A stretch of 64,000 bases of DNA from Parapusillimonas sp013416435 (GTDB taxonomy: Bacteria > Pseudomonadota > Gammaproteobacteria > Burkholderiales > Burkholderiaceae_B). This document shows, piece after piece, positions 8,714 through 17,171 of the stretch. Location: assembly GCF_052180245.1 (NCBI RefSeq), contig NZ_CP197474.1, positions 1,612,001-1,676,000 on the forward strand, in the 5' to 3' direction. Below the pieces are notes generated by a model. The model was not told where the DNA came from. It made no database searches and saw only the letters and a list, made by a program, of their open reading frames with translations. Both the position numbers and the translations under genes were made by a program. Every line of letters starts with the position of its first letter. Positions within the stretch are counted from its first letter, which is position 1.

Positions 8714-8841
8714 CGACACGGACATGACGATATGGATATATCTGGATTGCGCCCGTCCGACTGGTGAACCGGGCCGGCATGGCCTAGACTGCGCTCATAC
8801 GTAAAGCGGCCACAGGCCGCGCTGAAAACAGGAGAAAAGCA

Positions 8842-10062
8842 GTGCTGCCTTTGTTATCGCATATTCGGGTGCTCGATCTGAGCCGTGTCTTGGCGGGCCC
8901 CTGGAGCAGCCAGATCCTGGCGGATCTGGGAGCCGATGTCATCAAGGTCGAACGTCCTGGTCGTGGCGACGATACCCGCGCATGGGGCCCTCCCTTCTTG
9001 AAGCGCGCCGACGGCAGCAATACGGAAGAGGGCGGCTACTTCGTCGCGGCCAATCGCGGCAAGCGCTCCATCACCCTGGATCTCCAGACGCCCGAAGGCC
9101 AGGAGATCGTAAGGAAATTGGCGGCGGAATGCGATGTGGTCCTGGAGAACTACAAGGTCGGCACGCTGGATAGGCTGGGCCTGGGTTACAAAGACCTGTC
9201 GGCCATCAATCCGCGCCTCATCTATTGTTCCGTGACCGGCTTCGGCCAGACCGGGCCGCGCAGCAAGCTTCCCGCCTACGACTTCCTGATCCAGGCCATG
9301 GGCGGGCTGATGAGCGTCACCGGCGAGCGTGATGACAAGCCGGGCGGCGGGCCGCAGAAAGTCGGCGTGCCCATCGTGGACCTCGTCACAGGCGTCTATG
9401 GCGCGCTGGCCATCGTATCGGCTCTGGTGGGGCGCAACGAGACCGGGCATGGCGACCATATCGACCTGGCCATGCTGGACGTGCAGGTGGGCCTGCTGGC
9501 CAACCAGGCCATGAATTACCTGCTGTCCGGCAAAACGCCCAAGCGTACCGGCACGGCCCATCCCAACATCCAGCCACAGCGGATCTTCGATTGCCGCAAC
9601 GGCCAGATCGTGCTGGTGGTGGGCAACGATGGGCAATTCCTGGCGCTGTGCGATGTCCTCGGGCATCCCGAACTGAAGAGCGACGAACGCTTTCTGACCA
9701 ACGGCAAGCGGGTGGTGAACCAGTCGGTGCTGGATCCCATACTCGATGCCGCCTTCTTGGCGCAGGACCGCGAGTACTGGCTGGACAAGCTCGAAGAGGC
9801 CGGCATTCCCGCAGGGCCCATCAACAGCATACCCGAGGTCTTCAACGAGCCGCAGGTCGTCCATCGCGAGATGCTGCGCCATCTGCCGCATCCTCTGGCG
9901 GGAACCGTGCCGCAGGTGATGAGCCCGCTGCGTTTCGCGCGCGCGCCCCTGAAGACGGACACCCCGCCGCCGCTGCTGGGCCAGCACACGGCTGAAATCC
10001 TGGGCAATCTGGGATTCTCCAGCGAAGAGATCGAAGATCTGCGCCAGCGCAAGGTGGTCTGA
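8842..10062 (+). CDS. CaiB/BaiF family CoA-transferase
   Basis: 406-residue class III CoA-transferase (formyl-CoA or succinyl-CoA:carboxylate type), cytoplasmic. The start codon is GTG with ACAGGAG at 8829-8835 upstream. The N-terminus LPLLSHIRVLDLSRVLAGPW is typical; GADVIKVERPGRGDDTR follows. VGVPIVDLVTGVYG contains the presumed catalytic Asp, and GLLANQAMNYLLSG precedes the second domain. It activates a carboxylate to its CoA ester for the dehydrogenase encoded divergently and the enoyl-CoA hydratase encoded downstream. A shared operator-like site lies in the divergent promoter. Confidence 0.9.
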   Translation: MLPLLSHIRVLDLSRVLAGPWSSQILADLGADVIKVERPGRGDDTRAWGPPFLKRADGSNTEEGGYFVAANRGKRSITLDLQTPEGQEIVRKLAAECDVVLENYKVGTLDRLGLGYKDLSAINPRLIYCSVTGFGQTGPRSKLPAYDFLIQAMGGLMSVTGERDDKPGGGPQKVGVPIVDLVTGVYGALAIVSALVGRNETGHGDHIDLAMLDVQVGLLANQAMNYLLSGKTPKRTGTAHPNIQPQRIFDCRNGQIVLVVGNDGQFLALCDVLGHPELKSDERFLTNGKRVVNQSVLDPILDAAFLAQDREYWLDKLEEAGIPAGPINSIPEVFNEPQVVHREMLRHLPHPLAGTVPQVMSPLRFARAPLKTDTPPPLLGQHTAEILGNLGFSSEEIEDLRQRKVV

Positions 10063-10103
10063 GCGGCCTGAACCACCGCATCCCATATACCAAGGAATAC
10101 AAC

Positions 10104-10883
10104 ATGCATGACGATTACACCGAACTCAAGATAGAACGAATCGGCCACGTGGCCGTGCTGCGCCTCGCCAATCCACCGGTCAACGCCTTGAGCACCGTTC
10201 TGATGAACGAGCTTACATTGGCCCTGGACCGGATCTCGGAATCCGACGACATCCGCGCGGTGGTGCTCACCGGCGAAGGCAAGGTCTTTTGCGCCGGCGC
10301 CGATCTGAAGTCCCGCAGTGAAACCATCAAGGGGCCGGGCGATTTGCCGCAGCATTCCCGCCGCACGCGTGAATGCTTTCACGCCATCCGCGAATGTTCC
10401 AAGCCCGTCATTGGAGCAATCAATGGCGCAGCGCTCGGCGCGGGGCTGGCGATCGTCGCTTCGTGCGATGTCCTGGTCGCGGCCAAGACCGCAGTGGTCG
10501 GCTTGCCCGAGATCAATGTGGGCTTGCTGGGCGGCGGACGTCACGGCATGAGGCTGTTCAGTCATTCACGTCTTCGCCGCATGATGCTGACCGGCCTGCG
10601 GGTCGATGGCGACGAGCTCTACCGACTGGGTGTCGTCGAGGCCAGCGTGCCGGTGGAAGAGCTGCTGGACCGCGCGCTCGAACTGGCTGAGGAGATCGCA
10701 TCCAAGAGCCCGCTGTCTACCGTGCTCGCCAAACAGACGCTGAACGCCATCGAGGACATGAGCCTGCGCGACGGATACCGCTACGAGCAGGACATGACCG
10801 CCGCCATCGCCAAGACGGATGATGCCAAGGAGGCGAGAATGGCTTTCCTGGAAAAGCGCGCGCCCGTGTTCCGAGGTTCCTGA
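10104..10883 (+). CDS. Enoyl-CoA hydratase/isomerase family protein
   Basis: 259-residue crotonase-fold enzyme. It shows NPPVNALSTVLMNEL, the oxyanion-hole segment GKVFCAGADLKSR, INGAALGAGLAIVASCDV (second oxyanion segment) and LPEINVGLLGGGRH. It probably hydrates the enoyl-CoA made by the double dehydrogenase; isomerase or hydrolase activity is not excluded. It starts 41 bp after the CoA-transferase and precedes the oxidoreductase by 55 bp, all on the plus strand, so the three genes probably form one operon. Confidence 0.88.
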   Translation: MHDDYTELKIERIGHVAVLRLANPPVNALSTVLMNELTLALDRISESDDIRAVVLTGEGKVFCAGADLKSRSETIKGPGDLPQHSRRTRECFHAIRECSKPVIGAINGAALGAGLAIVASCDVLVAAKTAVVGLPEINVGLLGGGRHGMRLFSHSRLRRMMLTGLRVDGDELYRLGVVEASVPVEELLDRALELAEEIASKSPLSTVLAKQTLNAIEDMSLRDGYRYEQDMTAAIAKTDDAKEARMAFLEKRAPVFRGS

Positions 10884-10938
10884 TCCGCGCCGCATGCGGC
10901 TAAAATCCCAGGCACGGCAAATCATGCGGAGGAGACAT

Positions 10939-11985
10939 ATGCGCGCAGCCTGGTATTCCAAGAACGGTAAAGCACAAGAGGTCCTGGAGGTCGGGGAACT
11001 GCCCGATCCCACGCCGGGCCCCGGCGAGGTAAGGGTCAGGCTCCATGCGTCCGGGGTGAATCCGTCGGACGCCAAGTCCCGGGCCGGCAGCCGTCCCGTT
11101 CAGTCGGGATTCATCGTGCCGCACAGCGACGGCGCCGGGGTCATCGACCAGGTTGGCGAAGGCGTTGCCCAGGACCGCATCGGCGAACGCGTGTGGATCT
11201 GGAACGGACAATGGCAGCGGTCCATGGGGACGGCCGCGGAATATATTGCGCTGCCTTCCGGGCAGGCCGTCGCGCTGCCGGACTGGATCGAGTTCGAAGA
11301 AGCCGCCTGCCTCGGCATCCCGGCAATGACGGCCTTCCACGCCGTCGAGCTTTTAGGCGACCTCGATGGCAAGACCATTCTGGTTACGGGCGCCGCTTCG
11401 GGCGTCGGCTTCTATGCCGCACAGTTCGCCATGATCAAGGGCGCCCGGGTGCTCGCCACCGTGGGGTCCGCCGAGAAAGCCGCTTTGCTGGCGCGCATCG
11501 GGGTTTCCGACGTCATTCTGTACAAGGATGGCAAAGTGGCCGAGCAGATCAAGGCATACACGGATGATCGCGGCGTCGACGGCGTGGTCGACCTGGATTT
11601 TTCATCCACGGTCAAGCTGGTTTCGGCGGGTGCAGTCGCGCATCACGGCGTGGTGGTGTCCTATGGCTCCAATGTGCGCGAGGGCATTCCCTTCGACTTC
11701 GGCGCCTGGCTGCCACGCTCCATCAGCTTGCATTTCTTCCTGGTCTACGAGCTCCGCCCCGCAGAACGCGCCGCAGCCATCGAGGGCATCGATGCGCTGT
11801 TGCAGAACGGCCGCCTGCAGCACGTCGTCGGCGCATCGTTCGACCTTTCCGACATCGTGCGCGCCCACCAGGCCGTCGAGGCCGGACAGACCGTCGGCAA
11901 TGTCGTCGTCACCTTGCCGCCCCTGGGGTCGGACCCCGAACGGGGTCCGACCCCTCAGAGCGCTGATAAACCCCCTGTTTTTTAG
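10939..11985 (+). CDS. NADPH:quinone reductase / zinc-type alcohol dehydrogenase family protein
   Basis: 348-residue MDR-superfamily oxidoreductase of the QOR type. GGAGGAGA directly precedes the ATG at 10939. An N-terminal GroES-like domain (GPGEVRVRLHASGVNPSDAK) is followed by a Rossmann domain with ILVTGAASGVGFYAAQFA for NADPH. No zinc-ligand Cys cluster is seen. From residue ~329 the chain is read from a palindromic repeat (GSDPERGPTP) and then from the left end of the IS1182-like element, ending in its TAG. Joining the copies across the IS restores a TGA at 13562-13564 right after the repeat, so the insertion added about nine residues. Confidence 0.88.
   Translation: MRAAWYSKNGKAQEVLEVGELPDPTPGPGEVRVRLHASGVNPSDAKSRAGSRPVQSGFIVPHSDGAGVIDQVGEGVAQDRIGERVWIWNGQWQRSMGTAAEYIALPSGQAVALPDWIEFEEAACLGIPAMTAFHAVELLGDLDGKTILVTGAASGVGFYAAQFAMIKGARVLATVGSAEKAALLARIGVSDVILYKDGKVAEQIKAYTDDRGVDGVVDLDFSSTVKLVSAGAVAHHGVVVSYGSNVREGIPFDFGAWLPRSISLHFFLVYELRPAERAAAIEGIDALLQNGRLQHVVGASFDLSDIVRAHQAVEAGQTVGNVVVTLPPLGSDPERGPTPQSADKPPVF
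11924..11955. repeat. Palindromic repeat, left copy flanking IS (32-bp duplication)
   Basis: Copy with units GGGGTCGGACCCC and GGGGTCCGACCCC around GAAC, plus one T on each side. It is identical over 32 bp, in direct orientation, to 13530-13561. Best read as the target duplication of the IS. Confidence 0.85.
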
Positions 11986-11999
11986 TTAAGGGGTTTATC
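11965..11999 (-). terminator. Hairpin at the left IS end
   Basis: Perfect 10-bp stem GATAAACCCC / GGGGTTTATC with a 15-nt loop, just downstream of the transposase stop. It may end transposase transcription or insulate it from outside; no long U-run follows on the minus strand. Confidence 0.4.
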
Positions 12000-12009
12000 G
12001 GCTCGTGGT

Positions 12010-13482
12010 TCAGGCCAATCTCAGCCGATTTGAAGAGTTTGCGGGCCACACGTACATAACGACGGCTTGAGCCGCGAGCAAGGCCAGACTTGGCCCTATC
12101 AAGGCCTCAAGAGGCGCTAAAAGCCGCGCCAGCAGCAGCGCGATCTTCTTCATATTCTGGGCCGCAGCGGCCAACAGACACTGCTCCATCACTTTCTGTA
12201 GACCACGCAGGCGCGCGTAGCGATGGCCATGCAGTTGCTTGGCATCGGCAAAGCTGCGCTCGACCGTCTCCTGGCGCCTGGCATAGATGCGCTTACCAGC
12301 TGGCGTCAGCCGCCGGGCCTTGACCCGCTCTTTGGCCTCCTCCCAGAGGTGGCGCATCACCACTTTGACCCCCGTCGCGCTTTGTGTGCATCGGGCTCGA
12401 ACCGGGCAACTGGCGCACTGGGTGCGATCGGAGCGGTATTCGCGGTAACCCTCTCGGTTAGTCGTGCTATAGGTCAGTGTTTGATTGTTCGGGCAGACAT
12501 AAGTGTCCGTTTGCGCATCGTATTGATATTCGTGTTTCTTAAAATAACCCGCTCTCTGGGCGGAACGACGGTACCCCATGACGCCGGCAATCAGGCGATC
12601 CTCAAGGCCCTTGCACACCGCGGCGGTGAAGTAGCCCGCATCCAGGCCGACCGCATAAGGGTTCAAATTAAAGCGCTCGCGCTGACGATCCAGCCGCGCC
12701 AGGTACGGCACGCTGTCATTGACGTTGCCCGGCGTGACGTGTGTGTCGGTGATGATGGCATGCTTGGCATCGACCGTGCGGTGATCCAGATAAAAGAACC
12801 CTTTGGGCTTACCCTCGCGCGCCATGTAGCCGCTGTCCGGGTCGGTGCGGCTGACCTTGGCCGGGCGCGTGGGCGGGGGCTCATCGTCCTTGTCCGTGCG
12901 CTTTAAGGCCGGCTTGCCGTGCGCTAGGCGGTCGGCATCTACGGCCGCATCCAGCTCCTGCAGGTAGGCCTGCGCGGGCACAGCCACCTGGCCCTGCTCG
13001 GCCTTGTTCTTGTTGGCACTGGCCTTCAAATGCGTGCTGTCCGTATACAGTACCTTGCCCTGGACCATGCCGCGCCTGATCGCCTGCAGCACTATCTCAT
13101 CAAAAATCTCTTGGTAAATCTGGCTGTCTGCAAAACGGCGGCGCCGGTTCTGGCTGATCGTGGAGGCGTCGGGCACCTTATCGGTCAAGCGCAGCCCGAG
13201 GAACCAGCGGTAAGCCACATTGACTTGAACGTCACGGACCAACTGGCGCTCGCTTCGAATGCCAAACAAGTAGCCCAGTAATAGCAACTTGAACAGCAGC
13301 ACCGGATCAATGGCCGGGCGGCCGTTGTCGGCGCAATAGAGGTGCGCCACCTTGGCGCGAATAAAGCTCAGATCTATGGCAGCGTCGATCTTGCGCACCA
13401 AGTGATCGGCGGGAACCAAAGATTCCAGCGTCACCATCTCAAGTTCGTGCTGATAAGCGGGGGGATCTCTTAGCATCCCCAC
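12010..13482 (-). CDS. IS1182-family DDE transposase
   Basis: 490 residues, full length for the family. The N-terminus is MGMLRDPPAYQHELEMVTLE with a DUF772-like helical region (HLYCADNGRPAIDPVLLFKL). DDE-type residues are visible in VLYTDSTHLKASANKNK, VGLDAGYFTAAVCKG and RQETVERSFADAKQLHGH. A Cys-rich segment (CPNNQTL...CASCPVRARC) precedes the last catalytic block, as in relatives. No frameshift or internal stop is seen, so the protein should be functional. It occupies nearly the whole element and reads toward the oxidoreductase gene. Confidence 0.92.
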   Translation of the reverse strand: MGMLRDPPAYQHELEMVTLESLVPADHLVRKIDAAIDLSFIRAKVAHLYCADNGRPAIDPVLLFKLLLLGYLFGIRSERQLVRDVQVNVAYRWFLGLRLTDKVPDASTISQNRRRRFADSQIYQEIFDEIVLQAIRRGMVQGKVLYTDSTHLKASANKNKAEQGQVAVPAQAYLQELDAAVDADRLAHGKPALKRTDKDDEPPPTRPAKVSRTDPDSGYMAREGKPKGFFYLDHRTVDAKHAIITDTHVTPGNVNDSVPYLARLDRQRERFNLNPYAVGLDAGYFTAAVCKGLEDRLIAGVMGYRRSAQRAGYFKKHEYQYDAQTDTYVCPNNQTLTYSTTNREGYREYRSDRTQCASCPVRARCTQSATGVKVVMRHLWEEAKERVKARRLTPAGKRIYARRQETVERSFADAKQLHGHRYARLRGLQKVMEQCLLAAAAQNMKKIALLLARLLAPLEALIGPSLALLAAQAVVMYVWPANSSNRLRLA

Positions 13483-13529
13483 ATTATGAACAAGCTCGAC
13501 GCGTTGCGCGAGGGTTTGTCAGCATTCTG

Positions 13530-13561
13530 TGGGGTCGGACCCCGAACGGGGTCCGACCCCT
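13530..13561. repeat. Palindromic repeat, right copy flanking IS (32-bp duplication)
   Basis: Direct identical copy of 11924-11955, including the non-palindromic GAAC centre and the flanking T residues. Confidence 0.85.
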
Positions 13562-13585
13562 TGAACCCCTCCGCCCATCCCTCGA

Positions 13586-13615
13586 GGGGTCAGACCCCAT
13601 CCGGGGTCTGACCCC
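13586..13615. repeat. Palindromic repeat, core ATCC
   Basis: Both 13-bp units intact; only the 4-nt centre departs from GTAC. Confidence 0.92.
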
Positions 13616-13640
13616 ATGAAAACCCCATCCCGTTCGCTAC

Positions 13641-13669
13641 GGGGTCAGACCCCGCAGGGGTCTGACCCC
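13641..13669. repeat. Palindromic repeat, 29 bp, core GCA
   Basis: Both 13-bp units intact with a 3-nt centre. It lies 17 bp before the LysR start at 13687. Confidence 0.92.
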
Positions 13670-13686
13670 AGGGAAGTCTCTGTCCC

Positions 13687-14658
13687 GTGCGCCGCGCTCT
13701 GACGCCGGAAGACCTGTTCCGAAAGCTCTCTTTGAGATCATTGAGAGTATTCGACCAGGTCGCCGAGCATGGATCCACGATCAAGGCGTCCGAAGCGCTG
13801 AGCCTGAGCCAGTCCGCCGTCACCAAAGCAATACAGACGCTGGAGCAGACGCTCGGCATGCAGTTGTTCCTGCGCACCAACCATGGAATGACGCCGACTG
13901 AGTATGCGCAGGTTCTTCGCCGGCGGGTGAAGCTCGTCCTCGCGGATTTCCAGGACCTTGCGAACGAAACGAACTCCTTCCTGGAAGGCGATTCGGGGCA
14001 AGTGGCGGTGGGTACCTTGATATCCTCTACCTTGCGGTTCCTGCCTCTCAGCATATCCCTGCTCGAGAAATCCGCGCCGAAGATCAGCGTCAGCGTCCTG
14101 GAAGGCACCGTCGAGCAACTATTCCCGCTCTTGTTGTCCGGGCAGGTTTCGGCTGTCGTGGGGCGGGTTTCATACTCGTCGGCGTCGCCTTATCCCTGGC
14201 TGCGCGATGGCTCCGTCCGGCATGAAGCCCTGCTGGATGAAGTGCTGTGCCTGGTCACGGGAAAGCATCATCCGCTGGCGCCGCTCGATAAAGTATCCTT
14301 GCGGCAGATGTCCTCGTATCGATGGATACTGCCATCCATTCCCTCTCCCACGCGCAGGCTGGTCGAAAAGCTTTTCGAGGATGCGAAGCTGGAATTTCCG
14401 CGGCACGCGACCGAGTCCCTATCCCTGTTGTCGAACCTGGGGATACTGCTGAATTCCGATGCCATCGCGGCACTGCCCAGCACGGCGGCCTTCGAGTTTC
14501 GCCGCCTGGGCCTGGTTCATATATTACCGCTGCCCACGACGATCGAGTTCGGCAAGATCGGCTATTCGGTGCATGCCGACCGGCCGTTGACGCCCGCTAC
14601 GCTGCGCTTTATCGACAGCCTGCGCACAGCGGCGAAGATCATCCGCGCCGGCGCATGA
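13687..14658 (+). CDS. LysR-family transcriptional regulator
   Basis: 323 residues from a GTG start (AGGGAAG 8-14 nt upstream; start not certain). The HTH spans about residues 15-75 (LRSLRVFDQVAEHGSTIKAS, LSQSAVTKAIQTLEQTLG, LFLRTNHGMTPTEYAQVL). The effector domain runs from about residue 108 (GQVAVGTLISSTLRF). It resembles the GbpR/PcaQ-like branch that controls aromatic catabolism. It lies 118 bp upstream of, and parallel to, the EthD-Bug-hydrolase-OYE operon, which it probably regulates. Two palindromic repeats and the IS lie just upstream, so its own promoter may be modified by them. Confidence 0.88.
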   Translation: MRRALTPEDLFRKLSLRSLRVFDQVAEHGSTIKASEALSLSQSAVTKAIQTLEQTLGMQLFLRTNHGMTPTEYAQVLRRRVKLVLADFQDLANETNSFLEGDSGQVAVGTLISSTLRFLPLSISLLEKSAPKISVSVLEGTVEQLFPLLLSGQVSAVVGRVSYSSASPYPWLRDGSVRHEALLDEVLCLVTGKHHPLAPLDKVSLRQMSSYRWILPSIPSPTRRLVEKLFEDAKLEFPRHATESLSLLSNLGILLNSDAIAALPSTAAFEFRRLGLVHILPLPTTIEFGKIGYSVHADRPLTPATLRFIDSLRTAAKIIRAGA

Positions 14659-14739
14659 CGGTGCTGCTCGATGCCGGCTATCTCCAAATGGAATAGCGGG
14701 AACGAAATAATTCAGTATCGGGAATCGGCACTGCTTTCT

Positions 14740-14760
14740 AAGATGTCGGCAAGACATCTT
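14740..14760. promoter_or_regulatory. Inverted repeat upstream of the EthD-like operon
   Basis: Perfect 8-bp arms AAGATGTC and GACATCTT with a 5-nt spacer, ending 16 bp before the first ATG of the operon. It could be an operator or an mRNA leader hairpin. No U-run follows, so it is not a classical terminator. Confidence 0.45.
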
Positions 14761-14776
14761 GCACTGGAGAAGCAGC

Positions 14777-15127
14777 ATGAACGATTCAAGGACGTCCGGT
14801 CCGCCACCAAAGTATTTTCTGATGTTGACCTTCGAGATCTCTTCGGACCAGGAGGAGCTGTTCAACGACATTTATGACACCGAGCACGCGCCATACATAC
14901 TCGCCGTCGAGGGGGTTCACAGCTGCGTGCGATTCACCGACCGCAGCACCAGTGCAGAGGGCTGGCTCGTTTATTCCACGCTGTACCAGTTCGACCGCCC
15001 GGATCTGCCGGATAGCCCTCAGTGGAAGGCGGCCTCGGATCGGGGGCGATGGAAGGATATGATCAGGCCTCACGTCAAATCGAGACAGCGTCGGCAGGGA
15101 AGAATCGTGGCGGAGTATGCGAAATGA
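14777..15127 (+). CDS. EthD-like dimeric alpha-beta barrel protein
   Basis: 116 residues starting at the ATG with GGAGAAGCAGC upstream (the frame opens 18 bp earlier). The core KYFLMLTFEISSDQEELFND, YDTEHAPYILAVEGVHSCVRF and GWLVYSTLYQFDRPDLPDS fits a ferredoxin-like EthD/DUF4286-type barrel, where an early His and a C-terminal helix build a small dimeric pocket. Such proteins often assist ring or quinone catabolism; the exact role is unknown. It overlaps the following Bug gene by ATGA, implying translational coupling. Confidence 0.65.
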   Translation: MNDSRTSGPPPKYFLMLTFEISSDQEELFNDIYDTEHAPYILAVEGVHSCVRFTDRSTSAEGWLVYSTLYQFDRPDLPDSPQWKAASDRGRWKDMIRPHVKSRQRRQGRIVAEYAK

Positions 15128-16113
15128 ATGCGTACCGGAGAACTCTTGCCATGCTCCTCCCTCTGTTTGCCCTGAGCGGGGGAGCATGGGGCGCAGCAGC
15201 GAGCCCTGAATCCGTTTATCCGTCAAAGCCGATAACCATCGTTGTGCCTTATCCCCCCGGCGGTCAGGGAGACGTCATGGCGCGCCTGGTGGGCGAGCGT
15301 CTGGGGACTGCATGGAAGCAGCCCGTCATCGTCGAAAACCGGCCCGGCGCCAGTGCAGTGATCGGCACCAAGCGCGTCGTGGAAGCGGCACCCGATGGCT
15401 ATACGCTGCTGATGGGGCAAACGGGGGAAATTGCCGTGAATGCTTCCGTAATCAGGCAACCTGGATATGACCCGACAAGCGATCTGGAGCCGGTCGTGCT
15501 CGTCGCCAATGCGCCATTGCTGCTTGCCGCGCCCGCGACGGCGGGGTTTTCCGATCTGGCGGGCTTGCTCAAGCACGCAAAGAGTCAGCCCGGCAAGATC
15601 AGCTATGCCTCGACCGGCAATGCCACGCCGGGACGCCTGGCATCGGCGGCGCTCGCCCTGGCCGCCGGCATCGACCTATTGAACGTGCCCTACAAGAGCG
15701 CAGGACAGGTAATGACCGACCTGCTGGGCAATCATATCGACCTTTTCTTCGTCAGCACGTCCGCATTTCGGCCTCATGTGGAATCCGGAAAGCTCAGGCC
15801 TGTCGCCGTTGCGACGCTGGAGCGTCTCGCCGCCTTTCCGGATACACCGACGATCGCGGAGCAGGTGCAGCCGGGTTTCAGCTATACCTTGTGGGCTGGA
15901 TTGTTTGCGCCGAAGGGCACGCCGGCGGCCGTTATCGAGCGCATCAATCACGAGGTCAATCTCATCATGGCGCAGCCGGATATCCGCGAACGGCTGGACA
16001 CGGACGGTAGCGCCGTAGCCGCCAACTCCCCGCAAGAGTTTGCGCAGTTCGTCAAGAAAGAAATTTCAAAGTATTCGGACCTGGTCCGGGCCACGGGAAT
16101 TCAAGCAGAGTGA
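15124..16113 (+). CDS. Bug/TctC tripartite tricarboxylate receptor
   Basis: 329 residues. Signal peptide MNAYRRTLAMLLPLFALSGG ends near GAAASPESVYPSKP. Landmarks are ITIVVPYPPGGQGDVMARL, VIVENRPGASAVIGTKRVV, APDGYTLLMGQTG, STGNATPGRLASAALAL and VPYKSAGQVMTDLLGNHID. The start overlaps the upstream stop (ATGA). It heads a tandem pair of receptors, the second of which is interrupted. It probably brings in the substrate handled by the amidohydrolase and old yellow enzyme downstream. Confidence 0.92.
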   Translation: MNAYRRTLAMLLPLFALSGGAWGAAASPESVYPSKPITIVVPYPPGGQGDVMARLVGERLGTAWKQPVIVENRPGASAVIGTKRVVEAAPDGYTLLMGQTGEIAVNASVIRQPGYDPTSDLEPVVLVANAPLLLAAPATAGFSDLAGLLKHAKSQPGKISYASTGNATPGRLASAALALAAGIDLLNVPYKSAGQVMTDLLGNHIDLFFVSTSAFRPHVESGKLRPVAVATLERLAAFPDTPTIAEQVQPGFSYTLWAGLFAPKGTPAAVIERINHEVNLIMAQPDIRERLDTDGSAVAANSPQEFAQFVKKEISKYSDLVRATGIQAE

Positions 16114-16141
16114 TACCCATAAAAGAGGGATGGAGAACGTC

Positions 16142-17119
16142 ATGGCAATCAAGGCAATGAAAAAACATATAGGAAAGGTCGCGCTGGGCTTGGCGCTTGC
16201 CGCGGGCGCCACCCTGGCGTGCGCCCAGGCATATCCAAGCAAGCCGATCAGGATCGTCGTGGGGTTTCCGGCTGGCGGCGGGACGGACACCTTCACGCGC
16301 CTCATCGCGGGTGAAATGACCAAATCCCTTGGCGAGTCGGTCGTCGTCGAGAACCGGTCAGGGGCCAACGGCGTGATAGGCGCAACCTCGGTCGCCAAGT
16401 CCGCGCCCGACGGCTATACGCTCATGATGGTGGTGTCGACGCACATCATGAATGCGTTTTCCTACAAGGATCTGCCCTTCGACGTGATCGGCGATTTCAC
16501 GCCGATATCGGCGCTGGCCACCACACCGTACGTACTGACGGCCAACAAGGATTTTCCCGCCAATAGCGTGAAGGATCTCATCGACATGGCGAAGGCCAAG
16601 CCGGGAACCATCGACTACGCATCGTCGGGCAGCGGGTCGACTCCCCATTTGTTCCAGGCGCTGATGAACGAGCAGGCCGGCATCGAGCTCACCCACATCC
16701 CGTATCGTGGCGGGGCGCCGTCCTTGAATGATCTCCTGGGCGGACAGGTGTCCCTGCTGATGCAAAGCACGGTGCAAAGCCTGCCATACATCAAGGACAA
16801 GAGGGTGAAGGCGCTGGCCGTCACATCGGCGCAACGGAGCGAGGCGCTGCCTGACGTGCCGACGATCGCGGAGTCCGGCATACCCGGTTACGACGCGGAG
16901 ATGTGGTGAGCGGTGCTGGGTCCCAAGGGCATGCCGACCGACATCCAGCGGAAGCTTGAAACGCTGCTGATCGATATCGTCAGCAAGAAAGAAGTGAAGG
17001 ATTTTCTGGCGTCCCAGGGCGCGCGCTCCATCGGCTCCACCTCCACTGGGCTTACGTCCATCATGAAGGACGAATACAAGAAGTGGGAGCCCTTGTTCAA
17101 GCAGGGCTTGATCAATTGA
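16142..17119 (+). pseudogene. Bug/TctC receptor with in-frame TGA
   Basis: A 325-codon Bug gene (signal peptide MAIKAMKKHIGKVALGLALA; landmarks VVGFPAGGGTDTFTRLIAGE, VVENRSGANGVIGATSVA, PDGYTLMMV, SGSGSTPHLFQALM, IPYRGGAPSLNDLLGGQ) is interrupted by TGA at 16907-16909, codon 256. Family members have a hydrophobic or aromatic residue here and the preceding codon is TGG, so a TGG-to-TGA change is likely. The same frame resumes at once with AVLGPKGMPTDIQRKLETLL to a normal C-terminus. The lesion is a single nonsense codon: recent inactivation, readthrough or a sequence error. GGAG at 16132-16135 supports the 16142 start. Confidence 0.85.
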
Positions 17120-17171
17120 TGGCCGGCTATTCGGGAACGGAAATCGTAAGGCAAGACAATGGAGAGAGGTC

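Larger units (their letters stand above)
11956..13529. mobile_element. IS1182-family insertion sequence, apparently complete (1574 bp)
   Basis: The element is bounded by imperfect 20-bp inverted ends: the left starts CAGAGCGCTGATAAACCCCC and the right, reversed, CAGAATGCTGACAAACCCTC, 16 of 20 identical. It contains one intact transposase on the minus strand. Direct 32-bp copies of the genomic palindromic repeat flank both ends and differ from the sequence beyond, so they are proposed as the target duplication. The left end also carries a 10-bp-stem hairpin (GATAAACCCC at 11965 with GGGGTTTATC at 11990) downstream of the transposase. Confidence 0.8.

Noticed and set aside
8854..10086. 410-codon minus-strand frame opposite the CoA-transferase
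   Set aside because: Shadow; contains no recognisable domain.
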